DNA from: Lithodes maja
Taxonomy: Eukaryota; Arthropoda; Malacostraca; Decapoda; Lithodidae
Length of the DNA: 64,000 bases
Assembly: GCA_037953745.1 (NCBI GenBank)
Contig: JBAKBP010006606.1
Location: 44,609 to 108,608, forward strand
Reading direction: 5' to 3'
Shown here: positions 41,301 to 51,335 of the stretch, in pieces
Layout: each line of letters begins with the position of its first letter
Position numbering within the stretch: the first letter of the stretch is position 1
The notes under the pieces: generated by a model
The model's input: the letters and a program-made list of their open reading frames with translations, nothing else
Database searches by the model: none
What the model was told of the DNA's origin: nothing
Made by a program: the position numbers and the translations under genes

Positions 41301-41690
41301 AAATTATTAACAATAATTTTAATATCAGACCTGTTTTTCTTTTTATTAAATGTATTTAGTCTTCTATTACCGTGTCTACCAGGTCTTCTGTTTAAAACAG
41401 GGAAGTTAAAATATGGGTTATTAAAATCGTTTTTTAATAAATCTTTATACAAAATGTTGCCTACATTTTTTATTTGATTGTTAAGTCCAAATGGATAGAT
41501 GGTCATTAATTTTCCAATCCAATAATTTTCTCTATCCAAAACATTTTGATTACTTTGAACAATTTCTATAATTTTGTATTTACAATCAAATTTAGTACAA
41601 TCTGTGTTAAAATGCTTATATAGAAGAATCTTGGAGTCGATGCCGTTCTTAATTCCTGATCTATGCCCGTAGGCTCTTTCTCTATAGATA
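38310..41690 (-). mobile_element. Penelope-like element copy B with N-terminal GIY-YIG
   Basis: On the minus strand the element reads: partial GIY-YIG nuclease, linker, RT, then ~780 bp of 3' UTR ending at 38310. It is cut at the 5' end by a nest of TTAA elements at 41711. It is nearly identical to copy A where they overlap. Confidence 0.85.
39095..41688 (-). pseudogene. Penelope-like polyprotein: GIY-YIG then RT (permuted), one nonsense change
   Basis: The frame is open from about 41688: RAYGHRSGIKNGIDSKILLY, a histidine/cysteine pair (KHFNTDC), then DRENYWIGKLMTIYPFGLN with the glutamate expected of GIY-YIG nucleases. A ~330-residue basic linker with CVCERVMDMPASKRDALAKF follows, then the RT (LYTNLP; GIPMGGNASP; RYIDDILV) to the stop at 39095. 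At 40538-40540 a TAA stands where copy A has GAA (Glu). Otherwise the frame is continuous. GIY-YIG upstream of RT is the order described for the Naiad/Chlamys branch of Penelope-like elements. The start of the nuclease is missing. Confidence 0.8.
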
Positions 41691-41710
41691 ATAATAATTA
41701 ATGCTATTAA

Positions 41711-42796
41711 CCTCTGAAGTGCTGACGTATTTGAGGTTTTTCGTCACTAAAATATTCATTGTACCATTAACCCGTGGAGCCCCGGCTAGTTTTGTAATGT
41801 TTGCGCACCAGAACCCGGCCGGTTTTCAAAAAATGGTTTTATTCCAGAAACAATAGCGAATGGGTTAGGAATGAAGGAAAAACCACGAAAAACCGCTCAA
41901 AAAGCTTAAAAAATGGTCCTACAGAGCCCCCGAAAACGGATTTTATAAGAGTAAAAAATTGAAGGCAATTATCCCAAAAAAACAGGTTATTGCGCGCTCG
42001 CGCGCACGCACGTGGACTTTGAGAGTTTTCAACCATCGGCACGGTTGCGTGGGATACGTATACAGTTCCCATACAAATCTGAGCCCTCTTGAGTGGCTAC
42101 ACCTGAGGTTACGGTCGGCGCAATTAGGGTGACGCGTCAGGCGCGTCTCTGGGGCTGTGCGTTACATACATCGCCGACGCGTCGCTGGGGCTGGACGGGT
42201 TAATAGCATTAATAATTATCCATATGCGCCTATTATGGGTTGATTATAAAGGTATTAACCTGAAACAACAATAAAACGAGTGAAAACAGCGTTTGGATGG
42301 TCAAAATCGGAGATATAGCCCGCGAGTTGTATAATGTATGGGTGAGGCAAGCTACCTTCCCGCCAATTTTCCCCAAGGCCACTGCGACACAGTCGATCGA
42401 TACTCTCTCTCTCTCTTGCACTCGATGGCCATCAGTGATGACAACACCCTGCTTGCAACTCGCTAATGTTAGCACGAAAATATACCTCAGAATAAGGGAA
42501 TAATAGGGAAAATAGGTGATAACTGAGGAATAGGAGGAAAGTGGGGAAGGAGGGGAGGTAGAGGACTGAGATTTTGCATGGCCCAGGGGCCAAACAAAAA
42601 TAAAAAAATAAAAAAATAAAAATAAAATTTTTTTTTTTTTTTTCGATGTAAAAAGTTGATTTTTAGTTTTACTTACTCCAGAGAGTCTTCCCGCAGCTCC
42701 CGGGTTAATGGTACAATGAATATTTTAGTGACGAAAAACCTCAAATACGTCAGCACAGGGGGAGGTTTTCAATTACCCCCGTGCGCACTTCAGAGG
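41711..42796. mobile_element. TTAA-flanked inverted-repeat element with nested insert
   Basis: TTAA at 41707-41710 and 42797-42800 flank CCTCTGAAGTGC and its reverse complement GCACTTCAGAGG. About 56 bp of the left arm pair with the right arm, which has 30 extra bases between GTGC repeats. Further TTAA sites at 41767, 42200 and 42705 mark nested or composite structure. The interior includes an AT/polyT stretch (42595-42645) and no transposase ORF. Confidence 0.65.
41771..42199. mobile_element. Inner piggyBac-type MITE, 429 bp
   Basis: TTAA at 41767-41770 and 42200-42203. The left end CCCGTGGAGCCCCGGC and right end (reverse-complemented CCCGTCCAGCCCCAGC) are inverted repeats. No ORF. Confidence 0.7.
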
Positions 42797-44460
42797 TTAA
42801 TGAACAGTGCATACTTAAAGTATATCACAAAGTTGATGATTTTAATTTTAACGTAATAAACTTTCCTTTCCCTAGTAGTAATATCGATAGTAAAATAACT
42901 TATAATTGTTTTTATTCCCAATTAATAAGATTTTGTAAAATCTGCACTAAAGTAGATGACTTTTGGGCTAGAGCTAGGTTACTATACAGACTCTTAGTGG
43001 ACAGAGGTTTTGAGGCAAGTAAATTGTTCCATAAATTTAATCTTTTTAGGGTCAATTATTGTGACTGTATTCTAAAATTTGACATCAATAATTTTAATCA
43101 AGCATATTTAACTTGAAGTTTCTTGTATAACCTGCTTACTTTTTGTCTGTATTTATTGTTTATCTTTTTCTTTTTCTATTGATGATTTCAATGCATAAGT
43201 GTGTTGATTTTCGATGTGAGCATCCTAGGTTCGAATCCCCGGACTGCCACATGTGTTTGTTAATTTCATTAATCGAGTTTAGGAGTAAAGTTGGTTGGTG
43301 GAGAGAACATAATTCATTCAGGTTCAGTAGTAGTTTATCGAGAGGCCTTCCCTAGGGTTAAGTGCCCCATTAATTACTATTTCCTTTCACCTATGCATAG
43401 CCTATGATAGCGCAGTTGGAAAGTGTGTACATGCTTAGATTGATATGCAGGATTTGAAACTGCATAATAAATCGTAGGCTTGTCCACCTTTCTTTAACTG
43501 TCTTCGTGGTGCAATGCATAAGTGTGTTGATTTTCGATGTGAGCATCCTAGGTTCGAATCCCCGGACTGCCACATGTGTTTGTTAATTTCATTAATCGAG
43601 TTTAGGAGTAAAGTTGGTTGGTGGAGAGAACATAATTAATATTAATATTGATGATTTTTTAAATTTATTGTTCTTGTTAAAAAGAGTACTCTTTGTTTAA
43701 ATCTGTTGTTACTTCATATTTTGCAATTATTTGTCTTTATATTATATGTATTCATTGTCGATAGTATCAATTGCTTACTTTTGCGATTTCCTTAATTTAT
43801 TTGTGCTATAAATGTAGGTTATTTGTAGGGTAGTTATTGATAGGGGTCACTTGAGGCATGCTATGCTTACAGGTCCTACCCGATAGCACTATCGTTAGTG
43901 AGTGCTGTACTGTATTTTATATGTTATTTTGTAATAGTATAGATATCTTATCAATATTTGTATTATGTACTATTGTTAATGTCTTGTCATGTTGCAAATT
44001 TGATTTTAAATAATATTTTGACATTTAACATGTAGTTTCTTTATTCATGCAGAGTTTAGTAAAATTTGCCAGAACGTCCCGGACTTCCCAAACTTGACTA
44101 CTTCCTTTAACGTGACGATAGTGCGTTTTTATACGTTCGATTAGTTTGCTTGGGAAACAGATTAACTTGCTCATGTAGTAATGTACACCCTATGTGGTGG
44201 ATTGTGTTCTTTTATTTAATAATTTTAATTTTAGTAAGCGTTGTTTCCACATAGCGATTTTGATAATTTAATTTGACTTTATATTGTCCTTGTCCCAATT
44301 TTGGTTTGTTTGGTTTGCAGGTTTTGCATTTTAATTTATAAATTATTATTTTGCTTAAGCGTTGTTTCCACAGCGATTTTGATTAGTTGTTTTGTCTTTT
44401 TACTGTGTTCGTCCAAGTTTTGGTTTGTTTATTGTGCAAGTTTTACAATTTAAACTTTAT
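42797..44460 (+). mobile_element. Penelope-like element copy C, 3' part
   Basis: The last 105 codons of the RT (42801-43116, from VNEQCILKVYHKVDDFNF to the stop) and the 3' UTR, interrupted by satellite at 43190-43635. The end (44340-44460) carries a diverged second copy of the terminal GCGTTGTTTCCACAGCGATT block. It lies head-to-head with copy B across the TTAA nest. Confidence 0.8.
43190..43635. repeat. ~323-bp satellite, 1.4 units, inside Penelope-like copy C
   Basis: AATGCATAAGTGTGTTGATT recurs at 43190 and 43513 (323 bp). The unit shows the same tRNA-like boxes as at 14531 (CTAGGTTCGAATCCCCGG) but in the opposite orientation, plus ATAGCGCAGTTGGAAAG resembling an A box. Confidence 0.8.
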
Positions 44461-44499
44461 ATATACAGTACACTATAATATGTTAATAATATGTTGATA

Positions 44500-46345
44500 T
44501 TTTCTTGTGACGCATGTCGAGTATGAGCATGCTGTACAGAACGCCCAGTCAGGCCCCACTCTCGCTAGGATCGTCAGGGCAGGAACTTTGGCTGTAGTCT
44601 GTGTAGAGTTTCCTAACTTAGTTTATGTGAGCCGTTGTACTATAAGTATTATAAATATGTATTTTGTTTTCATCTGAGTCAACGAGTTCTATTTTATATC
44701 ATTAGTTATAAGTATTGTGTGTGGGACTTATATGTAATGATGAGGAGAAGAGAGAGAGTTATGTAACGACGGCCCGTGAGCGCGCCACGAGGTAGGTAGG
44801 CCTCCCTCCCTCCTCCCTCCTCCCTCCTCAAGAGCGTGGGAAATCCTTTGTCGATCCCAGATTGAGAGAGAATATGACGTCATGATTGCCAGTGGGCGGT
44901 CCTTAAGTAGTTTGAGATATGCCGCTAGAGGGCCGAGTATAAAAAGAGGTTCTTGCCACCATTCTTCAGAACTCATCAGGCAGAGCGACTTCTCATATCC
45001 CTTGCAACTATCCATATTCTTCCGACTGATGTGAACTTTCTCTACTCTCTGAACAGCCTATCTTCTTCTCTTCTCGTCCCTTTTTAACCAATGACCCCTT
45101 TGGTGCAGATTTAGTCAGCCAAAGTATTATCGCTTGAGTTCTCACGAGATAAGTGCCTGTTAGATAGCCTATTTTTGGAAGGGTTAACTAGAATAGGATT
45201 GATTGATGTTTGTTGCACTCGTATATGCATTTCCCTGTGTGCGATTATTCATGTTCCTGTTTTCTGCTGGTTTAGGCAATGCTAGACTGGGATAGGGTTT
45301 CTGAGTTGTGATTTCCTATGAGTACTAGGTTGCGGTTGAACCAGTACAATTGCAACGGAGACGTGGAACGCCTAGGTGGTCTTTCTGACTGTGTACCGTG
45401 GGAGTTTAGCACTGTGTTGCGAGTGAGGGCTTTTGCCTCTGCCACCCAACACTGTGCTATCTCATTTGCTTGACTTTGAGAGGATCGCCAGGAGAGAACC
45501 AGATACTAGTGATCTGGATCTCTCAAGAGAGCATCCCGTCAATTAACGTAATTTGGCCGCACAGTCTTAAGGACCTCGCTAGGCTACGAGCCGCTTGCTC
45601 AGCCATTGTCTCTTAACCTTATGTATCCCAGCTAGACTTTGCTCGACCAGCAGATACAGCATAGTATTGAAGCTTCTCCTTATGTATATTATTGTTTATG
45701 CACTATTGATTTCATGTGTGGCACGCTTAGCTACTTCAGAGATTAGTGGCCCACGAGCACAATCTTAGTAGGCTATTGCCAGTGCATTGTCGGAGTACTT
45801 CTTCTTAATGTTTGCCATATCCTATTGCTTATTCTTATAATTCTTCTTATGTCAATTTAAAGCCTTTAATTACCAGTGAGTTATTCATTAAATTGCTGTT
45901 CAAAATCCAATACTTACTTCTTATGAGTATTCGAGAAGCATCTAACTTATCAGAAGATTCCTTGCTTGATGCTCGAGGACTATTGTTTAACGTAACGTAA
46001 TAGTGCCGATCCGAAGTAGAGGGTGGAGGACTTCTTAAGTTCTTAGTTCAAGGGTGGATTACTTCGGCTTCGGCCAACACTATTCTTTAGTGTTGTAGTA
46101 CTTTCTTCTTTGTTTGATTGTTGACCAGACTAGATAACTCCCGTCTTGTTATTAGTCTGTTGTGTGAAACGCTAGTACCGAGTTCTTGTATACCCCGTTA
46201 TAGCAGATAGAACTCTGGAGGGTAGTGGCGTTTTTTGTTCGGCTGGCAGTACTCTGGGGTTGGGATCGTGTGTTTCCGTTGTGGCAGCGAGCCATACTCG
46301 AGTCCTGTGTAAGAGCCCTAGTGTACCCGAGTGCCCGGTCGTAAC
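44500..46345 (+). repeat. Probable 5' LTR/leader region of a Ty3/gypsy element
   Basis: About 1.8 kb without a gene precedes gag. It ends in CGTAACAAATGGCGACCTTG, where TGGCGACC is a plausible primer-binding site just after an LTR ending in ACA. The LTR's left border is not fixed, and no second LTR is seen after 50077, so this is an inference. A CCTCCCTCC microsatellite lies at 44800-44830. Confidence 0.45.
44938..44970 (+). promoter_or_regulatory. TATA box and initiator of the gypsy element
   Basis: TATAAAAA starts at 44938, and an initiator-like TTCAGA has its A at 44968, 30 bases downstream, the usual spacing for RNA polymerase II. This would start the retrotransposon RNA inside the LTR. 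Confidence 0.5.
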
Positions 46346-46559
46346 AAATGGCGACCTTGCTTAGGATTTTGTGAACAGTATAATTTTTTGCAGAGTTGTA
46401 CAACATTTGTTTGTTCGTACTTTAGCGTGCATATTGAAGAATATTTTTTTTTGTAAGGCAATTAGGAGAGCATTTAAGAGACTCCAGTTAATTTAGTAAT
46501 TAGTGCTTACATAAGGGAGTTTAACACTTTTGTCTCGAGAATTTTTTGTGAACTTCAGT

Positions 46560-48872
46560 ATGTCGTGCCCTAGTATTGACGAGGAGCGAGAGATGCCATT
46601 TGAGGAGGTGCCGTTAGTAACTAGTGAGGAGGATGCTAGACTTTTTGTGAGTAAGCAGTACCATGTGACGGAGGAGAGGCTGACTGGGGTGAATGTTTAT
46701 GGCTTGCACCTTATAGCCAAGGTTTTGGGTCTATCCAATGTAGGAGGGATGTCCAAGGGGGAGCTGATTTCCTGGGTGTTGCGTGGGCGACATGGGGTTT
46801 CGGAGGAGAGGGCGTTTGGGGGGGTTCCTCCCCAGATCCCCTCTCACTCGACTCCCACAGTGCCGTCCACTCAAGTACCAGAGGTTAGCACCCTCCCACA
46901 GAGGGATGAGAATTGGAAGATTGGAGTGCCCTCGGGCGGTGCGTATGGTGGTTCCCCAGTTCTTGCCCCCCCTCCTTCAGTAGTGGCAGCTCCCTCTTCC
47001 TGCCTGTCTCCAGATATGATATTTAGACTTGAGCTTGCTAAAATTGAGGCCGAGGCTGAGACCAGGAGGCAGGAGAATGAGACTAGGAGGCATGAGATTG
47101 AGGCTAGGAAGCAGGAGAAGCAGCATGAGATTGAGGCGGAGAATGAAACCAGGAGGCATGAGGCTGAGCTTAGGTACGACTCAGAGAAATATTGTGCTCA
47201 AATAGATTTAGATAAGACTCGTGCAGAATCGACAGGGACTCGGATGGGCCGTGAGGGCCAAGTAAGAGAACAGTCCTTGTCCCACTTAGTCAAATTGGTG
47301 CCGGCATTTAGTGAAACTGAAGTCACAGAATTTTTTAATCGTTTTGAGAAGAAGTGTAGGGAGCATAATTGGCCTGAAGAGAAGTGGGCAGCTCTGGTCT
47401 CCTCAAGACTTACGGGTAAGGGTCTGAAGGCTTATGATGCACTGCCTTTAGAGTCTTGCATTGACTACCCAGAATTGAAGAGAGCTGTCCTACGGGCATA
47501 CGAGTTGCAACCAGAAACATATCGATTGAAGTTTCGGGGTGTTACGAAGACTAGGGAGGCGACCTTTCTTGAACATGCCCGGGACTTAAAAGATGCACTT
47601 GCTAACTGGACACGTTCTGAGAAAGCTGAGACGGCCGAACAGTTGACTGAGCTGTTTCTGCTCGAGCAGTTTTATAAGTGTACTGGTGCAGATATGACTT
47701 TAACTATTAAAGAAAAGAACCCTAAAACTCTACAGGAGGCAGCTGAGATGGCTGACCTCCGGCTATCACTAATTCGTGGGTGCGGGTCTGCCCAGCGTAG
47801 TGAGGCAGGTAACAAGGGGCGTGACGCCCCACCCCCCCGAGTTGGTGATATACATTATGCAAACAAGTACAAGAGCTATGATACCAAGACTGACCACAAG
47901 ACTAGCACCGTCCCATTTAAGAAGGGGCCGGGCCCTTCCCAGTACCAAGGGAAGCCCAGAGGGGAGTTGGAGTGTTATCATTGTCATGAAAAGGGGCACT
48001 TTGCAAGAGTCTGTCCTAGCAAACCACCTACAGCAGCTGTGTCTTTGGCCTGCAACATTGGTGTGTCTCCGAAGTTTTCTGAGTTTGCCCGGGGCAGTTC
48101 GTCAGAGGCTGAGGCACAGCCAATGCAGAAGCACCTGGGAGGCTCGAACCCTGCTCAGGATGTTTTTTGCGACCATAGAGGACGGGGTTGCGTGATGTGG
48201 GCGGGGCGCAAGCATGGAGTAGAGGTCTTGCGTGATACAGGTGCTTCCCAGACTCTGATGAATAACTTGACTGGCTACCCTATAAATGCGGCTCGGGTGG
48301 TAGTGGTGCAGGGTATTAATGCAACTCGGTCATACCCGCTGGTGCGGTTGGAGTTGGAGGTGGATGGTGTGACACGTGAATTGGATGTCGGGATTGTGGA
48401 GAAACTGCCAGTGGAGGGCGTCGACCTTCTTCTCGGCAACGACTTTGCAATGCCCGCTTCTGAGGTTCTACCCTTAGTCGTTGCCGAGAGGACGGCCGAC
48501 GTGAGTAGGGAAGAGCAAGAGTGTGTCGAGCGGTGCCAGGCAGAACCCATGGCGTGTGCTGTCACCCGAGCTCGGGCAGCTAAAGTGTCACAGCCTAGTC
48601 CTCCGTCTTCAGACCAGCAGAGGAACGATCAACAGGAGGAGGCTAAAGCTGGAGTTGGTTTTAAGAGTTTTGACTCGGCGGCTCTCCTGGGTGATTCAGT
48701 ATTGGCACCTATGAACCACCTGAGCAGCCTACTGTCCCTGCGTTGGTCTGCCGCGGCCAAGGTGGAGAAGGAGAGGGGGGTAGTAGGGCACAGGTGGAGG
48801 AGAGAAGGGATTGTCATGTCTCGGCGGAACAGTGGGCGGGGGACACGAGTCTGGTGGCTGTGGAAGCGCTAG
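46560..48872 (+). CDS. Ty3/gypsy gag-protease, intact
   Basis: The frame is open from 46530 (TTG); the first ATG is at 46560 (MSCPSIDEER), giving about 770 codons. Residues ~160-210 are a charged helix of repeated ETRRxE/HEIEA units, likely coiled. A capsid-like, SCAN-like region follows (VPAFSETEVTEFFNRFEKK; KAYDALPLESCIDYPELKRA; YRLKFRGVTK). Then come the zinc knuckle CYHCHEKGHFARVC (about 47976-48017) and an aspartic protease with DTGASQTLM and LLGNDFA (48234-48450). These would form the particle core, package RNA and cleave the polyprotein. No stop interrupts it. The C-terminal ~120 codons become less structured and overlap the pol-derived frame. Confidence 0.8.
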   Translation: MSCPSIDEEREMPFEEVPLVTSEEDARLFVSKQYHVTEERLTGVNVYGLHLIAKVLGLSNVGGMSKGELISWVLRGRHGVSEERAFGGVPPQIPSHSTPTVPSTQVPEVSTLPQRDENWKIGVPSGGAYGGSPVLAPPPSVVAAPSSCLSPDMIFRLELAKIEAEAETRRQENETRRHEIEARKQEKQHEIEAENETRRHEAELRYDSEKYCAQIDLDKTRAESTGTRMGREGQVREQSLSHLVKLVPAFSETEVTEFFNRFEKKCREHNWPEEKWAALVSSRLTGKGLKAYDALPLESCIDYPELKRAVLRAYELQPETYRLKFRGVTKTREATFLEHARDLKDALANWTRSEKAETAEQLTELFLLEQFYKCTGADMTLTIKEKNPKTLQEAAEMADLRLSLIRGCGSAQRSEAGNKGRDAPPPRVGDIHYANKYKSYDTKTDHKTSTVPFKKGPGPSQYQGKPRGELECYHCHEKGHFARVCPSKPPTAAVSLACNIGVSPKFSEFARGSSSEAEAQPMQKHLGGSNPAQDVFCDHRGRGCVMWAGRKHGVEVLRDTGASQTLMNNLTGYPINAARVVVVQGINATRSYPLVRLELEVDGVTRELDVGIVEKLPVEGVDLLLGNDFAMPASEVLPLVVAERTADVSREEQECVERCQAEPMACAVTRARAAKVSQPSPPSSDQQRNDQQEEAKAGVGFKSFDSAALLGDSVLAPMNHLSSLLSLRWSAAAKVEKERGVVGHRWRREGIVMSRRNSGRGTRVWWLWKR

Positions 48873-50077
48873 AGCACCTGCCTGAGCAGCAGTGTGCAGC
48901 ACTCCAGCACCAGCTCGGTTCATACCCCACTGGTCGTGCCGAGCCCCTGAGTCTCACAACTCGGGCGGTGCAAGATGTTCCACGGGCAGGTCACGTGACT
49001 GTTGAAAGACCGTTAGCCTCGTTGTTTCGGTGGTTCAAGGTGGGCGACGAGGCTTTGGCATGGTTGCCAGGTCAGGGTCGACCCATGGCTGCCAAGGGTG
49101 GTGGTCAAAAGGAGGACATTGAGCAGATTGGTAAGGTCGGCTGTGGTATCGCAGTGCCCGGTCGTCGCATAGCCTCCCAATGCTGCTCTAGTCTAATGCA
49201 ACAGCCCTACCATAGACCGACTGTATCTGGCCATGTCGCTGAAAGCGGTGATGCTGCGCAGGCAGATGTCGTCACAAGGAATGCGGGGGTGCGCATGTAC
49301 GGTATCGGCGGGGAAGCCTTAGCAATAATGAACTATGGGAGTGACTGCACAGGTGGTACTGATTGTCCCTCTCATGACCTGGCTGTTCTAGGGACGAAGG
49401 TGGAGAAGGAGGGAGACTACAGGTTAGAAGCTGCGGTCTCGGCTGGGTTGTGGGAGGGCACTAGGCATGTTGTTCGTGGAGACAGTGCAAGGCAGTTATT
49501 TACTAGGCTATGGCAGTACTTTCGCATGTTTGTTGCTTCTCCAGGCCTGATGTACGGGGTAGAATCCGACATGCAGGCTGGAGATAGTGTAAGGCTCAGT
49601 TTAATTCCCTACCGTATAAATCCTGCTCGACAGCCTATGGTGCAAGCAGAGCTGGATTACGTGTGGACGAAGGGTCTGAGGGATAAGGAATGTCGTGAGT
49701 GGTCGTTGCTTGTAACTTTGTCCGAGCGTGCTAAAGAGGTATGTGGTTTTGTTGTGGACGGGAGTACCTACCAGTGCAATGTTATGCCTGACGGACTTAA
49801 GAATGCACTAGCAACGTTTCAGAACCTGATGAATGAAAGTGAAAAGGACGATGATGCGCTGGGGCATTTCGAGGTCTATGTTCCAGCCTATGGTCCGGTC
49901 GTTGTAGTTTACCCAGATCATCACCCTCTCAAGATCTTGGACCAGTTTCACAATCGGAGTATGAGGCTGACCAGGTGGTCACTAAGGTTATTGGTATATA
50001 ACCTGGACATACGCCATATTGCCGGTTGTGACAACGTGGTTGCAGATGGTCGTTCAAGGGTATATGATCCTGGGTAG
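48743..50077 (+). CDS. Internally deleted gypsy pol remnant, still open
   Basis: This frame lies at -1 to gag and overlaps it by 130 nt; its first codon is TTG, so frameshifting rather than an own start is likely. Recognisable pieces are an RT start (IPYRINPARQPMVQAELDYV), motif-B-like NVMPDGLKNALATFQNLMNE, and the RNase H C-terminus (VYPDHHPLKILDQF; RLTRWSLRLLVYNLDIRHIAGCDNVVADGRSRV). The segment with the RT catalytic YVDD is missing, the RNase H core is mostly lost, and no integrase follows. The RT cannot work, yet 444 codons stay open. It may be a non-autonomous derivative or a chance survivor. Confidence 0.6.
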   Translation: MVCRGQGGEGEGGSRAQVEERRDCHVSAEQWAGDTSLVAVEALEHLPEQQCAALQHQLGSYPTGRAEPLSLTTRAVQDVPRAGHVTVERPLASLFRWFKVGDEALAWLPGQGRPMAAKGGGQKEDIEQIGKVGCGIAVPGRRIASQCCSSLMQQPYHRPTVSGHVAESGDAAQADVVTRNAGVRMYGIGGEALAIMNYGSDCTGGTDCPSHDLAVLGTKVEKEGDYRLEAAVSAGLWEGTRHVVRGDSARQLFTRLWQYFRMFVASPGLMYGVESDMQAGDSVRLSLIPYRINPARQPMVQAELDYVWTKGLRDKECREWSLLVTLSERAKEVCGFVVDGSTYQCNVMPDGLKNALATFQNLMNESEKDDDALGHFEVYVPAYGPVVVVYPDHHPLKILDQFHNRSMRLTRWSLRLLVYNLDIRHIAGCDNVVADGRSRVYDPG

Positions 50078-50283
50078 ATTGACACACGGGTAGCCTCCTG
50101 CTTTAGTTTGAATAGTATTTTGCGCTTGGTGCTTGTTGGCTCGCGGTTGTAGCCCAGCGTATTGGGTCGTAAAGCAGGATTGTTGAGCGTTTGGTATAGA
50201 AGAAAATAGGCTGCCCTTATAGTGCAGCCGGAAAAAAACATATTAAAATATAAAAATCATATAAAAACTTTCTTTTTGATATA
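50078..50283. other. No gene; junction of gypsy remnant and Tigger
   Basis: About 200 bp with no recognised feature. No 3' LTR match to the region before gag is visible. Confidence 0.4.
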
Positions 50284-51019
50284 CCGTCATTCGGGGTGAC
50301 TTCGGACCTATTTGACCTAATTTTAAGCCTAACTCAATAGGTAAAGCCTTAATAATGCAATCTTTTGCATCTATGTATAGCTTAGAAATGTAGAATAATT
50401 GTGTGTACAGTGGAAAAAAATATAGGCCTTTGGCTTAATTATAACAAATATTTATAATGGTGTCCGAAGTCATCATCGATATGAGGTGACTTCGGACTGG
50501 GGTAAGGTGACTTCGGACATTAATGGTTTTCCCCTTTAAATCTGAGTGTGTGTATTGAACGACGGCTTCGGACTATGCAGAGGCGACTTCGGACACAAGA
50601 CGGAGTTTTAAAAAAAAATACAAACTGAAATGCTTACATTTGTAGCCCTTAGAGGAGCATATACATTAGATTCCAAGTTTCTGTGCATTTTAGCACCTTC
50701 ATAAAAATTGTTATGTATTCTCAATAACAAAGCAATTATATTATTATCACTAATGCATTCAGGTACACCGTATGTATAGGCACTTTTCTAATACAAAAAA
50801 AATACAATTAATTCATTCAAATTACACATAATGACTCCTTGAAAACGTATTTCACACTTGTGACCAAACTTCTAAAAAAATAATACTGATATCATTAAAG
50901 CTTAGCAATAATATCTTAATGACTGCATATTAAAGGAATACTAATGGCACACAGCCGACTAGATGCCATCTTGGCAGGACCTTACAAAAAATATAACTTT
51001 GTATCACAATATTGCCTCT

Positions 51020-51335
51020 TTCCTTATTCATCCCCCCTCTCACTTGGCCCCGCCCTCTACCACCTCTCTCTCTCGATATCGATCTCTCTCCCACCCTTCT
51101 CCTGGCCCCGCCCTCCCCTGGCCCCACCCTTCTCCTGGCCCCGCCCTCTCCCTCCCCTGGCCCCGCCCTCTACCACCTCTCTCTCTCTCCCACCCTTCTC
51201 TTGGCCCCACCCTCTCTCGCTTTCTCTCCCACCCCTCTCTCTCTCACTTTCTCTCCCCCTGCTCGCTCGCTTTCTCTCTCCTCTCTATAGCTCTTCAACC
51301 CTCTCTATTTCTCTCTCTCTCTATTATTTTGGCCA
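51020..51335. repeat. CT-rich minisatellite inside Tigger
   Basis: Repeated CCACCCTTCTCCTGGCCCCG units and (CT)n runs on the plus strand, between the transposase stop and the left subterminal repeats. Long proline/serine ORFs here are artefacts of composition. Confidence 0.7.
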
